64,000 bases of DNA from Phycisphaerales bacterium. Its GTDB lineage: Bacteria > Planctomycetota > Phycisphaerae > Phycisphaerales > SM1A02. A model generated the notes under the pieces. It saw nothing but the letters and a program-made list of their open reading frames with translations. It had not been told where the DNA came from and ran no database searches. The stretch covers positions 1-64,000 of the forward strand of contig JABAAL010000013.1 in assembly GCA_014238785.1 (NCBI GenBank). The letters are read 5' to 3'. Of this stretch, positions 36,029 to 44,959 are shown in pieces. The position numbers and the translations under genes are program-made. Position 1 is the stretch's first letter. Each line of letters opens with the position of its first letter.

Positions 36029-36931
36029 CTAGATTTTTGAACGGAGGAGGTCAGGAATGGCTGGTGGCGGAGTGACCAACGCGCTGCGAATCCAAATAAT
36101 ATTATGAAGAAGGTACCCAAGGCCAATCACTACAAGGGACAAACTCAGGATAATCACAATCAACGCAAGAAGTGCAGTGTTTGATTCAGTCGGAGATACA
36201 GCCATCAGTGTTCTACCTGCGATGAGTACTACGAGCGCAGCAAGTAAGTCATTCATCCTCTGGCGACTACCTTGAGCCTGTCTAAATGCCCTACTTCGTT
36301 GTCCCAGCCGTGGCACCATCCTTCTAAAACCCGAAAAAACTATTCCTCCTGCAATGGCTGGAAGACAAGTATCAAACAACATCATGATCGCCTTTGAGTG
36401 TGTCTGTTGATTTAATAGAACGAAAGCAATAAGGGCCATGCTAATCGACCAAAATAATAAGCCAACAAAAGTCAATATTATTCCCCTTCGACAACTCACT
36501 AACTCCAAACGTTTGCTCATCTTCATCATTGGAACAATGGCAAGGATGGCTAAAAGTCCAAACGCAATAGACAAACAAATCAATACCATAGTTGAAATGT
36601 TTCGAAGAAAATCCGGTACAGGAAGTGATTCTGGTGCCTTCGATACTATTGCAGTTACATAAAGAACGACAGCAACAAAAAAGAATAAAACGACACATGC
36701 AATCGAATCGCCAACGGCTTTAGGTTTATGGATCGGCGTAAGCCGTTTAGACGCTGGGTCGATAACTTCAATTATTGTTAAGCGAATCGGTTCGCCACAT
36801 TCAGGACAATCACCATCGGCCATTAACTCTCGCAATTCATAGCCACATCGAGCACAAGGCAAATGTAGCGCTATTTGCATTTGACTTAAGTTTTCCGCTA
36901 TTGGAGATTTTATTATTGATTCCGTGCTCAT
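36029..36931 (-). CDS. Zinc-ribbon multi-pass membrane protein
   Basis: About 300 residues from the ATG at 36931. Near the N-terminus is LPCARCGYELRELMADGDCP followed by ECGEPI, a CxxCGY...CPxCG zinc ribbon common at the start of planctomycete membrane proteins. Six hydrophobic segments follow, for example SIACVVLFFFVAVVLYVTAI and LICLSIAFGLLAILAIV. There is no enzyme motif. It is divergent from the MoxR gene, with only 33 bases between starts. The function is unknown. The upstream in-frame extension would overlap moxR and is unlikely. Confidence 0.75.
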   Translation of the reverse strand: MSTESIIKSPIAENLSQMQIALHLPCARCGYELRELMADGDCPECGEPIRLTIIEVIDPASKRLTPIHKPKAVGDSIACVVLFFFVAVVLYVTAIVSKAPESLPVPDFLRNISTMVLICLSIAFGLLAILAIVPMMKMSKRLELVSCRRGIILTFVGLLFWSISMALIAFVLLNQQTHSKAIMMLFDTCLPAIAGGIVFSGFRRMVPRLGQRSRAFRQAQGSRQRMNDLLAALVVLIAGRTLMAVSPTESNTALLALIVIILSLSLVVIGLGYLLHNIIWIRSALVTPPPAIPDLLRSKI

Positions 36932-36945
36932 ATCGTTTCGATTGG

Positions 36946-36960
36946 TATACTCGCAGTATA
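36946..36960. promoter_or_regulatory. Palindrome TATACT-CGC-AGTATA between divergent genes
   Basis: A perfect 6-bp inverted repeat separated by CGC lies in the 33-base gap between the starts of the zinc-ribbon membrane gene and moxR. It overlaps TATA-like -10 sequences. It could be an operator shared by both promoters; this is inference from position only. Confidence 0.3.
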
Positions 36961-36964
36961 AATT

Positions 36965-37918
36965 ATGGAGGCAGCACTCATTCAAAAACTTCAACAAAAA
37001 CTTCAAGAGTTACGGCAAAACATCGCATCAGTGTACATGGGTAACGCTCTTGCAATCGACCGTGTAATCATTACTTTACTCTCAAGAGGACATATTCTTA
37101 TCGAAGACGTTCCTGGAGTTGGTAAAACTGTGCTCGCAAGCGCTGTTGCAAAATCCATCAAGGGATCATTTGCCCGAATTCAGTGCACGCCAGATCTCCT
37201 CCCTAGTGATATCACAGGTGTAAATATCCTTGACAGAACAAGCGCAGATTTTACTTTCAGACAAGGCCCTATTTTTAACAACATCGTTGTTGCAGACGAA
37301 ATAAACAGGACCACACCACGAACGCAATCTGCTTTGCTAGAAGCGATGGGTGAAAACTCTGTGACTATTGATGGAGAAACACGCGCGTTACCTTCGCCAT
37401 TTATGGTTATCGCAACGCAAAATCCTTATGAGTTTGAGGGCACTTATGTTCTTCCAGAAAACCAGCTTGACCGTTTTTTAATGAGAATACATTTAGGGTA
37501 CCCCTCGGCTGATGACGAAAGCCGAGTCATTAAGCAACAACCCGCTAGAACTAGTTTGCAAGAACTTCAGCCCCTCATGCCAATACAAGATATCGAAGAA
37601 GCGCAACGTTCTGTAGACAAAATAAAACTTGCAGACTCACTCGTTAACTATATCATCGCGCTGTCAACCGCATCAAGGCAAGCGGAAGATTTGCAAGTTG
37701 GAATAAGTACTCGGGGTGGTTTGGCGCTGGCGCAGGTTGCTAAGGCAACTGCCCTTCTTCATGATCGTGACTACTGTGTGCCTGAAGATATTATTTCTAA
37801 TGTCTTATCGGTTTGCGCACACCGACTAGTCAGTAGAACCTATATGCACGATGGGGACACAAATGCAACGAGCCGAATTATGCAACAAGTTCTTGAAACA
37901 GTTCCAAGTCCTGCGTAA
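36965..37918 (+). CDS. MoxR-family AAA+ ATPase
   Basis: A 317-residue MoxR ATPase. Walker A is ILIEDVPGVGKTVLASAVAK (about 43-62), Walker B is NIVVADEINRTTPRTQSALL (about 106-125), and sensor 1 is PFMVIATQNP. LPENQLDRFLMRIHLGYPS is a family signature. The lid domain includes GISTRGGLALAQVAKATALL. MoxR proteins usually work with VWA-domain and DUF58 proteins encoded next to them, acting as chaperones for enzyme assembly. None is here: the next gene is the convergent hpt. Confidence 0.93.
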   Translation: MEAALIQKLQQKLQELRQNIASVYMGNALAIDRVIITLLSRGHILIEDVPGVGKTVLASAVAKSIKGSFARIQCTPDLLPSDITGVNILDRTSADFTFRQGPIFNNIVVADEINRTTPRTQSALLEAMGENSVTIDGETRALPSPFMVIATQNPYEFEGTYVLPENQLDRFLMRIHLGYPSADDESRVIKQQPARTSLQELQPLMPIQDIEEAQRSVDKIKLADSLVNYIIALSTASRQAEDLQVGISTRGGLALAQVAKATALLHDRDYCVPEDIISNVLSVCAHRLVSRTYMHDGDTNATSRIMQQVLETVPSPA

Positions 37919-37923
37919 TCAAA

Positions 37924-38454
37924 TTACGGGCAAATAACAGCTATGTCAGGTAGATTCCTGTAATACCCATCGTAATCAAGACCATATCCAACAACAAATT
38001 CGTCTTCAATATCAAAGCCAGCATACTCGCACGGCACGTTCATTGCGGAATCCAATTTCTTGCGTAGTAAAACGCAGGATTGAATTGATTTCGGCTGCAA
38101 TGCTTCAAGCTCACTTCGAATTTTAGTTAATGTTCTGCCTGAATCAAGTATGTCGTCTACCAATAATACATGCATACCTTTTACGTCTGGCAACTTGCCA
38201 AGCATCGGGTCGTTGTTGCTCTTTGTACTTTTGCCAATATAACTGCTCGAAGTCATCAATTGAATTTGTATTTTCATGGGCAAATGACGCATCAAATCCG
38301 CGACAAAAATTAAACTTCCGGTCATCACTGCAACTAACGCAATTTCATGTTCGCCAACATCTTTAAGATCTTTTGTAATCTCTTCTCCAAGCGAACGAAC
38401 TCTGTCTGAAATTGCGCCACGTGCAATTAATATATGGTCAATATCTTTAATCAT
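37924..38454 (-). CDS. hpt: Hypoxanthine phosphoribosyltransferase
   Basis: A 176-residue type I PRTase for purine salvage, joining hypoxanthine or guanine to PRPP. The PRPP loop is HVLLVDDILDSGRTLTKI at about 97-114. ALVAVMTGSLIFVADLMRHL forms the first loop and TSSSYIGKSTKSN the flexible loop that closes over the active site. DEFVVGYGLDYDGYYRNLPD is the purine-binding end. It follows mgtE by one base and is convergent with moxR. Confidence 0.95.
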   Translation of the reverse strand: MIKDIDHILIARGAISDRVRSLGEEITKDLKDVGEHEIALVAVMTGSLIFVADLMRHLPMKIQIQLMTSSSYIGKSTKSNNDPMLGKLPDVKGMHVLLVDDILDSGRTLTKIRSELEALQPKSIQSCVLLRKKLDSAMNVPCEYAGFDIEDEFVVGYGLDYDGYYRNLPDIAVICP

Positions 38455-38455
38455 T

Positions 38456-39880
38456 TTAGTTTCCTTGCATCCATCTAAGCGCTATCCACGCAAAACCGAG
38501 TAACGTTGAAAATGCTACAGCATCAGTAATCATAATCAAAAATATAGCCGAAGCTTGCGCGGGATCTGCGCCGAGTCGCTTCATTACAAGCGGAATAGCG
38601 GCTCCCGTAAATGTTCCCACTCCCATTGAAACAACCATCGCACAAGCAAAAATCACACCAAGGCGGCTTGCTAGCTCGCCATCACCAAATAGCCAAAGCA
38701 ATATTGCAACCGAACCGCCAATTGTAATACCAGTAACGAGTCCGACTATCAGCTCTCGTCTCATAAGCGGAAAAATACGATCTGGACGCACTTCGTCAAG
38801 CACAATACCTCGAAGTGTCACTGCTAATGCTTGGTGCCCAGCATTTCCAGCAAGCGCTGCAATAAGTGGCATAAACACCGCAAGTAACGCGACTTCTTTA
38901 ATCATCGATTCGAATCCAAGGACAACATAGGTCGCCGGCAGCATCATAATCGCAGAGACAATGAGCCATGGCATACGACCTTTTAGTTTCTCGCCAACGC
39001 CAGAGTACACCGCTTCCCCAGCACCGGCACCAACTGTTTTTTGCACATCTTCTGTTTGTTCTTCTTCGATGATATCAATAACATCATCAACAGTAATAAT
39101 TCCAAGCAATCGATTAGATGCATCGACAACGGGGAGCATTTCATACCCGTACCTGTCAAACTCGCGCGCAACTTGTTCTCGGTCAGTGTCGCTATGTACA
39201 GCAGCAACTTTATGCTTCATGATTTCTGCAACAGTTGCGTCAGACATGCCTATGAGGAGCGCTCGTAAACTTACAACTCCAACTAGTTCATCGTTTTTAT
39301 TGATGACAGGCAAATCTTGCACATGTTCTGGCAACTCTCGCTCTCTGAGAATTCCAACCACTTCTGCAATCGTAATTTCTTCAGGAAGAGAAACAAAATC
39401 TGTTGTCATTATGCCCGCTGCAGATTCTTCTTCATAATCACACAAGTTTCGCAATTTGCTTGCAGAGGAAACTGGTATGAAAGCGAAGAGTGGTTCGACA
39501 AACTCTTCCTCGAGTCCACGAATAATACTTACTGCATCGTCTGGTGCAAGCAAAGAAAGTAACGTCGAAGCGTATTGTGTACGGTCGTCTTCAGATAAAT
39601 CCTTGATAATTGTGACCGCTAAAGGAACTTCCATTTCAGCAAGCGCATCTGCCGCTGCTTGGTCTTCCATGAGTTCAATAACTTCGGCGGCCTCAACATC
39701 GTCAAGATCTTCAAGGGTATCTGCAGCATCCGCTGCTTTTTGCTTTGTGACTGCAGTTGCTAATGCTGAGATATCAATTGTATGTGACATCAAGTCTGCA
39801 ACACGTTCATCCTCGGGAGAAACCATTTCGGTTACTTCTACCACTGGCTCTTCTTCTTTCAGATGATGCTTTTTTGTCAT
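38456..39880 (-). CDS. mgtE: MgtE-family magnesium transporter
   Basis: A 474-residue channel-like magnesium transporter. The N-terminal MgtE_N superhelix is at about 35-155. Two CBS domains follow at about 160-280 (SLPEEITIAEVVGILRERE, then AAVHSDTDREQVAREFDRYG, and LLGIITVDDVIDIIEEEQTE). Five membrane helices lie at about 310-470 with PLIAALAGNAGHQALAVTLR, the helix that lines the pore. The CBS and N domains sense cytosolic Mg2+ and close the channel. The start overlaps the stop of the LOG-family gene by four bases. Confidence 0.95.
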   Translation of the reverse strand: MTKKHHLKEEEPVVEVTEMVSPEDERVADLMSHTIDISALATAVTKQKAADAADTLEDLDDVEAAEVIELMEDQAAADALAEMEVPLAVTIIKDLSEDDRTQYASTLLSLLAPDDAVSIIRGLEEEFVEPLFAFIPVSSASKLRNLCDYEEESAAGIMTTDFVSLPEEITIAEVVGILRERELPEHVQDLPVINKNDELVGVVSLRALLIGMSDATVAEIMKHKVAAVHSDTDREQVAREFDRYGYEMLPVVDASNRLLGIITVDDVIDIIEEEQTEDVQKTVGAGAGEAVYSGVGEKLKGRMPWLIVSAIMMLPATYVVLGFESMIKEVALLAVFMPLIAALAGNAGHQALAVTLRGIVLDEVRPDRIFPLMRRELIVGLVTGITIGGSVAILLWLFGDGELASRLGVIFACAMVVSMGVGTFTGAAIPLVMKRLGADPAQASAIFLIMITDAVAFSTLLGFAWIALRWMQGN

Positions 39881-40662
39881 TTGCGCGGATGCCTTTTTGA
39901 AGGTATTCCAAGACGAGTGCCTTCACCTGTTGGTTCATCCTCATCAGTTTCAAAGCGTGGAAGATTTTCTCCAACTTTTTTTCTACCGGTGTAATGATCG
40001 GAAATTATTTTTACCGCTTCTTCTGGCGTATCAACAAGAGAAAACAGATCTAAATCATCAGGTCCGATAGTTTCAAATTCATCCGCCAACTTCGCCTTCA
40101 TCCAATCGATGAGGGAGCCCCAAAAATCTCTCCCAACAAGCACAACCGGAAATGGTTGAATTTTTAACGTCTGAATAAGAGTCAGCGATTCAAAAAATTC
40201 ATCAAGTGTTCCAAAGCCACCGGGATAAATTACAAATCCTCTGGCATATTTCACAAACATTACCTTCCGAATAAAAAAGTATCTAAAATCTAATTCCAAT
40301 GTTTGAAATGGGTTCGCATCTTGCTCGAGTGGTAATGAAATATTAAGCCCAACCGAGACACCGTCCGCTTCATATGCACCTCTATTGGCCGCTTCCATAA
40401 TGCCTGGACCCCCACCGGTGATTACCGCAAACCCTGAGTCGACCAGCAATTTTCCGCACTCTACGGCTGACTGATAGTAGGGGCTATTTTCGGCCAATCG
40501 AGCAGAACCAAACACGGTCACCGCTGGGGGAAGCTTGCAAAGTGTGTCGATTGCCTCGACAAATTCACCCTGAATTCGCAAAACACGCCAAGATTCGAGT
40601 GACAGGGCATTATTTGGCATGGGTAAAAATCCTATTTTTGAATCTAAGTTGTTATTTAGCAA
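39877..40662 (-). CDS. LOG-family (TIGR00730) protein
   Basis: A 261-residue protein of the lysine-decarboxylase-like/LOG fold. The two signatures are ITGGGPGIMEAANRGAYEAD (about 81-100) and VIYPGGFGTLDEFFESLTLI (about 144-163), the PGGxGTxxE motif. The FGSARLAENSPYY segment starts the Rossmann fold. Characterised members are cytokinin phosphoribohydrolases or nucleotide 5'-monophosphate nucleosidases, so release of a base from a nucleoside monophosphate is likely. The neighbours hpt and mgtE are codirectional; hpt would fit a purine salvage link. Confidence 0.92.
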   Translation of the reverse strand: MLNNNLDSKIGFLPMPNNALSLESWRVLRIQGEFVEAIDTLCKLPPAVTVFGSARLAENSPYYQSAVECGKLLVDSGFAVITGGGPGIMEAANRGAYEADGVSVGLNISLPLEQDANPFQTLELDFRYFFIRKVMFVKYARGFVIYPGGFGTLDEFFESLTLIQTLKIQPFPVVLVGRDFWGSLIDWMKAKLADEFETIGPDDLDLFSLVDTPEEAVKIISDHYTGRKKVGENLPRFETDEDEPTGEGTRLGIPSKRHPRK

Positions 40663-40718
40663 TGGTTTATGAGTGGCAATTTGATTTGAAATCGCTTTTA
40701 TGATAGAATAGCACGACT

Positions 40719-42158
40719 ATGGCTACCCAAAAGACACCTATTAAAAAGAAAACCGCAAAACGAACGACAAAAAAGTCGGCAACAAAGCGTAAAATCGTAA
40801 AGAGCAACACGCCAACAATTGGGACTTTCTCGTCTGCGGTTGCGTACCTCCTTGATCAAACTGACTACGAGCGATTGCGAGTCGTCCAGTATGACGATTC
40901 AACATTCAAACTTGATCGCATGCGTCTACTGCTAAAAGCACTCGGCGACCCACAAGACAAGGTGTCGCTTGTCCATGTAGCTGGAACGGTTGGCAAGGGC
41001 TCAACCGTTGCGATGCTTTCTGCAATGCTGCGTGGAAACGGGTACACGGTTGGCGAATATACCTCACCCCACCTCACCGATATTCGCGAACGGATCGTTG
41101 TTAATGGAGAAATGATTTCCGAAGAATCATTTACTGATTTCCTAAAAGAAGTTGTTGCAGCTGCAAAGAAAGAAAAAGTTACACCTACGTTCTTCGAACT
41201 TATCACTGCTGTTGCATTCAAACAATTTGCTGAACAAGCAATTGATATTGCTATTATCGAAACAGGATTGGGCGGGCGACTTGATTCCACAAATGTCATC
41301 ACCCCACTCATCTCTTTAATCACAAAAATTGACCTCGACCATACGAATATTCTTGGCAATACCGTCGAAGAAATAGCAAAAGAAAAAGCCGGAATTTTCA
41401 AATCTTCCGTACCGGCAATCAGCGCACAGCAAATAGAGTCCGTGTCTGAGGTGTTAAAAGAATGCGCCGAAGCATCGCGAACTGAAGTTAAAATCATTTC
41501 GAATGATATTGAATTTAGCGCCCGGTTTGGCGGAGGCATAGACGGTAAACAGCATACTCGTATTTGCGTCATTACTGAAGATTCGCAATACATGCATATC
41601 CCTGTTCCACTCAATGGTGAACACCAAGCGACAAATTGCGCGCTTGCAATTTCTGCAATTGACCAGCTTAAAAAAGTTGGGTACGAGTTCGACGACCTCG
41701 CACTCTACAATGCACTTGCTGAAACTAAAATTGAAGGCCGAATGGAAACCGTCTGGGAACGACCAAAAATTATCGTCGATGGTGCCCACAACCCAACTGC
41801 TCTTCAAGCACTCATCAAATCAATTGGGGCACACATTCCATACGATTCAATGGTGTGTGTGTTTGGGTGTTGCCAAGACAAAGACGTCAACGAAATGCTT
41901 CTAAAAATTTCCCTCGGTGCTGATAAAATTATTTTTACAAAAGCGCAAGGCAATCCACGTGCAGCAGAACCTAAAATTCTCCAACGTCAATTTGCCGAAA
42001 TCAGCGGAAAGATGACACAAATTGCAGACACTTTGCCAGAAGCACTGGAAATAGCTGCTCAAGCCGCAAGCCGAGATGATCTAATCTGCGTTACAGGTAG
42101 TTTTTATCTTGTTGGCGAAACCAAAAAGCATCTTAAAGCCCTCGCCGCCAAAAGATAA
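40719..42158 (+). CDS. folC: Folylpolyglutamate/dihydrofolate synthase with lysine-rich N-terminal tail
   Basis: A 479-residue Mur-ligase-family enzyme that adds glutamate to folates. The ATP loop is VHVAGTVGKGSTVAMLSAML, at about 86-105. TSPHLTDIRERIVVNGE is the folate-site segment and IIETGLGGRLDSTN and KIDLDHTNILGNT are signatures. The C-terminal domain begins around VDGAHNPTAL. Residues 2-29 are nearly all Lys, Thr, Ala, Arg and Ser (TQKTPIKKKTAKRTTKKS), a histone-like tail not usual in FolC. A lone folC with no accD nearby. Confidence 0.95.
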   Translation: MATQKTPIKKKTAKRTTKKSATKRKIVKSNTPTIGTFSSAVAYLLDQTDYERLRVVQYDDSTFKLDRMRLLLKALGDPQDKVSLVHVAGTVGKGSTVAMLSAMLRGNGYTVGEYTSPHLTDIRERIVVNGEMISEESFTDFLKEVVAAAKKEKVTPTFFELITAVAFKQFAEQAIDIAIIETGLGGRLDSTNVITPLISLITKIDLDHTNILGNTVEEIAKEKAGIFKSSVPAISAQQIESVSEVLKECAEASRTEVKIISNDIEFSARFGGGIDGKQHTRICVITEDSQYMHIPVPLNGEHQATNCALAISAIDQLKKVGYEFDDLALYNALAETKIEGRMETVWERPKIIVDGAHNPTALQALIKSIGAHIPYDSMVCVFGCCQDKDVNEMLLKISLGADKIIFTKAQGNPRAAEPKILQRQFAEISGKMTQIADTLPEALEIAAQAASRDDLICVTGSFYLVGETKKHLKALAAKR

Positions 42159-42186
42159 TCTTCCACAATGGTATCCTGCACGTCTT

Positions 42187-44949
42187 ATGCTCGGAACAAC
42201 GCCAACTCATAAATATTGTGCAGAAGTTGCCAATGAATTAGAAACCCGCTGGCAATCTAATTGGGCGCAAGACAACCTGAATACAATTGGCAATCCAGGC
42301 GATGACGGCTTTGATACTTCCAAACCAAAATTTTATTGCTTAGATATGTTTCCCTACCCAAGCGGTGCGGGATTGCATGTTGGGCACCCCGTTGGCTATA
42401 TTGGCAGCGATATTATTTCACGTTTTAAACGAATGCAAGGGTTTAACGTGTTGCATCCTATGGGTTGGGATGCGTTTGGCTTACCCGCTGAACAATATGC
42501 AATTGAAACCGGCGTGCACCCAGCAACTACAACTCGTACAGCAATTGACACTTTTCGTGGGCAACTGCAGCGCATCGGTTTTAGCTACGACTGGTCAAGA
42601 GAGTTTGCCACCATCGATCCAGAATATTACAAATGGACGCAATGGATCTGGCTAAAGGCGTACGGTTCGTGGTTTGACCCATCAACGAAACAAGCAAGTC
42701 CAATTAATACACTTATTGATGGTTTAAACACCGGAGAAATTACAGCGGACGATTGTGATTGGCAATTGATGACCGCCTCGGAAAAAACTACCTATGTCAA
42801 TGATCATCGACTTGCATACCTTGGCGAGCAAGTCGTCAATTGGTGCCCGAAACTTGGGACTGTTCTTGCAAACGAAGAAGTTATTGATGGCTTGAGCGAA
42901 CGCGGCGGGTTCCCTGTTCTCCGGCGACCGCTTCGACAGTGGATGTTTAGAATTACTGCTTTTGCTGACCGACTTCTTGAGGATCTTGATGGACTTGATT
43001 GGCCACACTCCACTTTGCGCATGCAAGCAGAATGGATTGGTCGAAGTGAAGGTGCAGATATTGATTTCAACTTGCAGAATCATGAGCCAATTCGAGTGTA
43101 CACCACAAGGCCAGACACCCTCTTTGGCGTAACGTTCATAGTGCTCGCACCAGAACACCCACTCGTGGATGAACTTTTTGCGTCTCCGCCAGAAAATTGC
43201 AACAGCGAAGCCCTTGCGGCATATGTCACCGAAGCAAAAAACCGCGCAGACGTTGACCGCATGGCGGACTCGAAAGAGAAATCTGGCGTGTTCTCTGGAT
43301 TATTCGCAACAAATCCTGCAACTGGAAAACAAATTCCAATTTGGATTGCTGATTATGTCTTGATGGGCTACGGACATGGTGCAATTATGGCGGTTCCTGC
43401 TCACGATCAACGTGACCACGACTTTGCAAAGGCACACGATATTGAAATTATCGAAGTAGTAAAGCCCGACAAAAAAACAGACGATTGCTTTTCTGGCAAC
43501 GGAACAGCTGTCAATTCATCAAGCGATCAAGTATCCATTGACGGTCTGCGAACAAAGGAAGCAAAACAAAAAATAATCGATTGGCTAGAGGAAAACAGCA
43601 TCGGAATAACAAAGGTAAATTTTCGACTTCGCGATTGGTTGTTTTCAAGACAACGTTATTGGGGCGAACCATTTCCGATAGTCTTTGACAGCGAAGGTAA
43701 TCATTATCCAATTGGCGAAGCTAGTTTGCCAGTTGTTCTTCCAGACCTCGATGACTACACGCCAGCAGAATCTGAAGATCCAACACCGCTACTTGGTAGG
43801 GCAACAGCATGGTTACACACTACGGCGGGTGAAGCTGGTGTTGACCCGTCCATTCTTTCGCCAGATACTCTCGTCACCCGAGAGGCAAATACCATGCCTG
43901 GGTGGGCTGGATCTTGTTGGTATGAAATTCGATATTGCAGCCCAAACTGCACAGAGCGGTTTGTGGACAAAGCCTCTGAACAATACTGGATGGGCAACGG
44001 AACCGATTTATATATTGGTGGCGCAGAGCACGCGGTATTGCATCTTCTTTATGCAAGATTTTGGCACAAAATGTTGTTTGACCTTGGCGAGGTTTCCTGC
44101 AACGAACCATTTCAAAAATTATTCCACCAAGGTTTGCTAACAAGTTTCGCTTTCCAACGTGCAAACAAGTCGCTCGTTCCTTCCAACAAAGTGGAAGAAC
44201 AAAATGACAAATTCATAGAAACTGAAACCGGAGAAGAAGTTGAACGCGTTATTGCAAAGATGAGTAAATCACTTAAAAATGTCGTGAATCCAGACGATGT
44301 TATCGCTGAATATGGTGCCGATACCCTGCGGTTGTACGAAATGTATATGGGGCCGCTTGAGGCATCCGCGCCATGGAACACAAGAGACATCGTTGGCGTG
44401 TATCGATTTTTACAACGCGTCTGGCGATTGTGTATCGACGAAAATAGTGGCGACATGCACGCGTCCTTGCAAGATGCGCAAGATGATTTGGTAGAGCGAG
44501 CACTTCACGCAACTATCGCAAAGGTAACCGATGATATTCCAAATCTTTCGTACAACACTGCCATTGCATCGATGATTGAATTCGTTAACACTGCAACGTC
44601 ATCTTCCAAACTCACTGCGAATCAACTCGATCGATTCGTTCGATTACTAGCTCCGTTCGCTCCGCATATAGCACAAGAAATTTACACCAAAATTGGCAAC
44701 AATGGTTACATTACTGTTGCTTCGTGGCCAACATTTGATTCAGCATTGCTCGTTGAAGACGAATTAGAGTTGCCTGTCCAAATCATGGGTAAAGTTCGTG
44801 GTCGCGTAACTGTTCCCGCAGATGCAAGTGATGAGATAGTCAAAAAGGCTGCGCTAGAAGATTCCAATATTAGCGCACTTCTTGAAAATCTAACTATTAG
44901 AAAAGTAATTATTGTTCCAAATAAAATCATCAACATTGTTGCAAACTAA
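42187..44949 (+). CDS. leuS: Leucyl-tRNA synthetase
   Basis: About 920 residues from the ATG at 42187; the frame is open back into folC. The HIGH motif is the HVGH of PYPSGAGLHVGHPVGYIGSD. The editing CP1 domain at about 235-430 includes VYTTRPDTLFGVTFIVLAPE, with the Thr-rich editing loop. FRLRDWLFSRQRYWGEPFPI is conserved after it. KMSKS is at KMSKSLKNVVNPDDVIAEYG. The anticodon-binding and C-terminal domains follow. It charges tRNA-Leu. It starts 28 bases after folC and is followed 10 bases later by the DUF2314 gene. Confidence 0.97.
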   Translation: MLGTTPTHKYCAEVANELETRWQSNWAQDNLNTIGNPGDDGFDTSKPKFYCLDMFPYPSGAGLHVGHPVGYIGSDIISRFKRMQGFNVLHPMGWDAFGLPAEQYAIETGVHPATTTRTAIDTFRGQLQRIGFSYDWSREFATIDPEYYKWTQWIWLKAYGSWFDPSTKQASPINTLIDGLNTGEITADDCDWQLMTASEKTTYVNDHRLAYLGEQVVNWCPKLGTVLANEEVIDGLSERGGFPVLRRPLRQWMFRITAFADRLLEDLDGLDWPHSTLRMQAEWIGRSEGADIDFNLQNHEPIRVYTTRPDTLFGVTFIVLAPEHPLVDELFASPPENCNSEALAAYVTEAKNRADVDRMADSKEKSGVFSGLFATNPATGKQIPIWIADYVLMGYGHGAIMAVPAHDQRDHDFAKAHDIEIIEVVKPDKKTDDCFSGNGTAVNSSSDQVSIDGLRTKEAKQKIIDWLEENSIGITKVNFRLRDWLFSRQRYWGEPFPIVFDSEGNHYPIGEASLPVVLPDLDDYTPAESEDPTPLLGRATAWLHTTAGEAGVDPSILSPDTLVTREANTMPGWAGSCWYEIRYCSPNCTERFVDKASEQYWMGNGTDLYIGGAEHAVLHLLYARFWHKMLFDLGEVSCNEPFQKLFHQGLLTSFAFQRANKSLVPSNKVEEQNDKFIETETGEEVERVIAKMSKSLKNVVNPDDVIAEYGADTLRLYEMYMGPLEASAPWNTRDIVGVYRFLQRVWRLCIDENSGDMHASLQDAQDDLVERALHATIAKVTDDIPNLSYNTAIASMIEFVNTATSSSKLTANQLDRFVRLLAPFAPHIAQEIYTKIGNNGYITVASWPTFDSALLVEDELELPVQIMGKVRGRVTVPADASDEIVKKAALEDSNISALLENLTIRKVIIVPNKIINIVAN

Positions 44950-44959
44950 CAAGGGCCGT

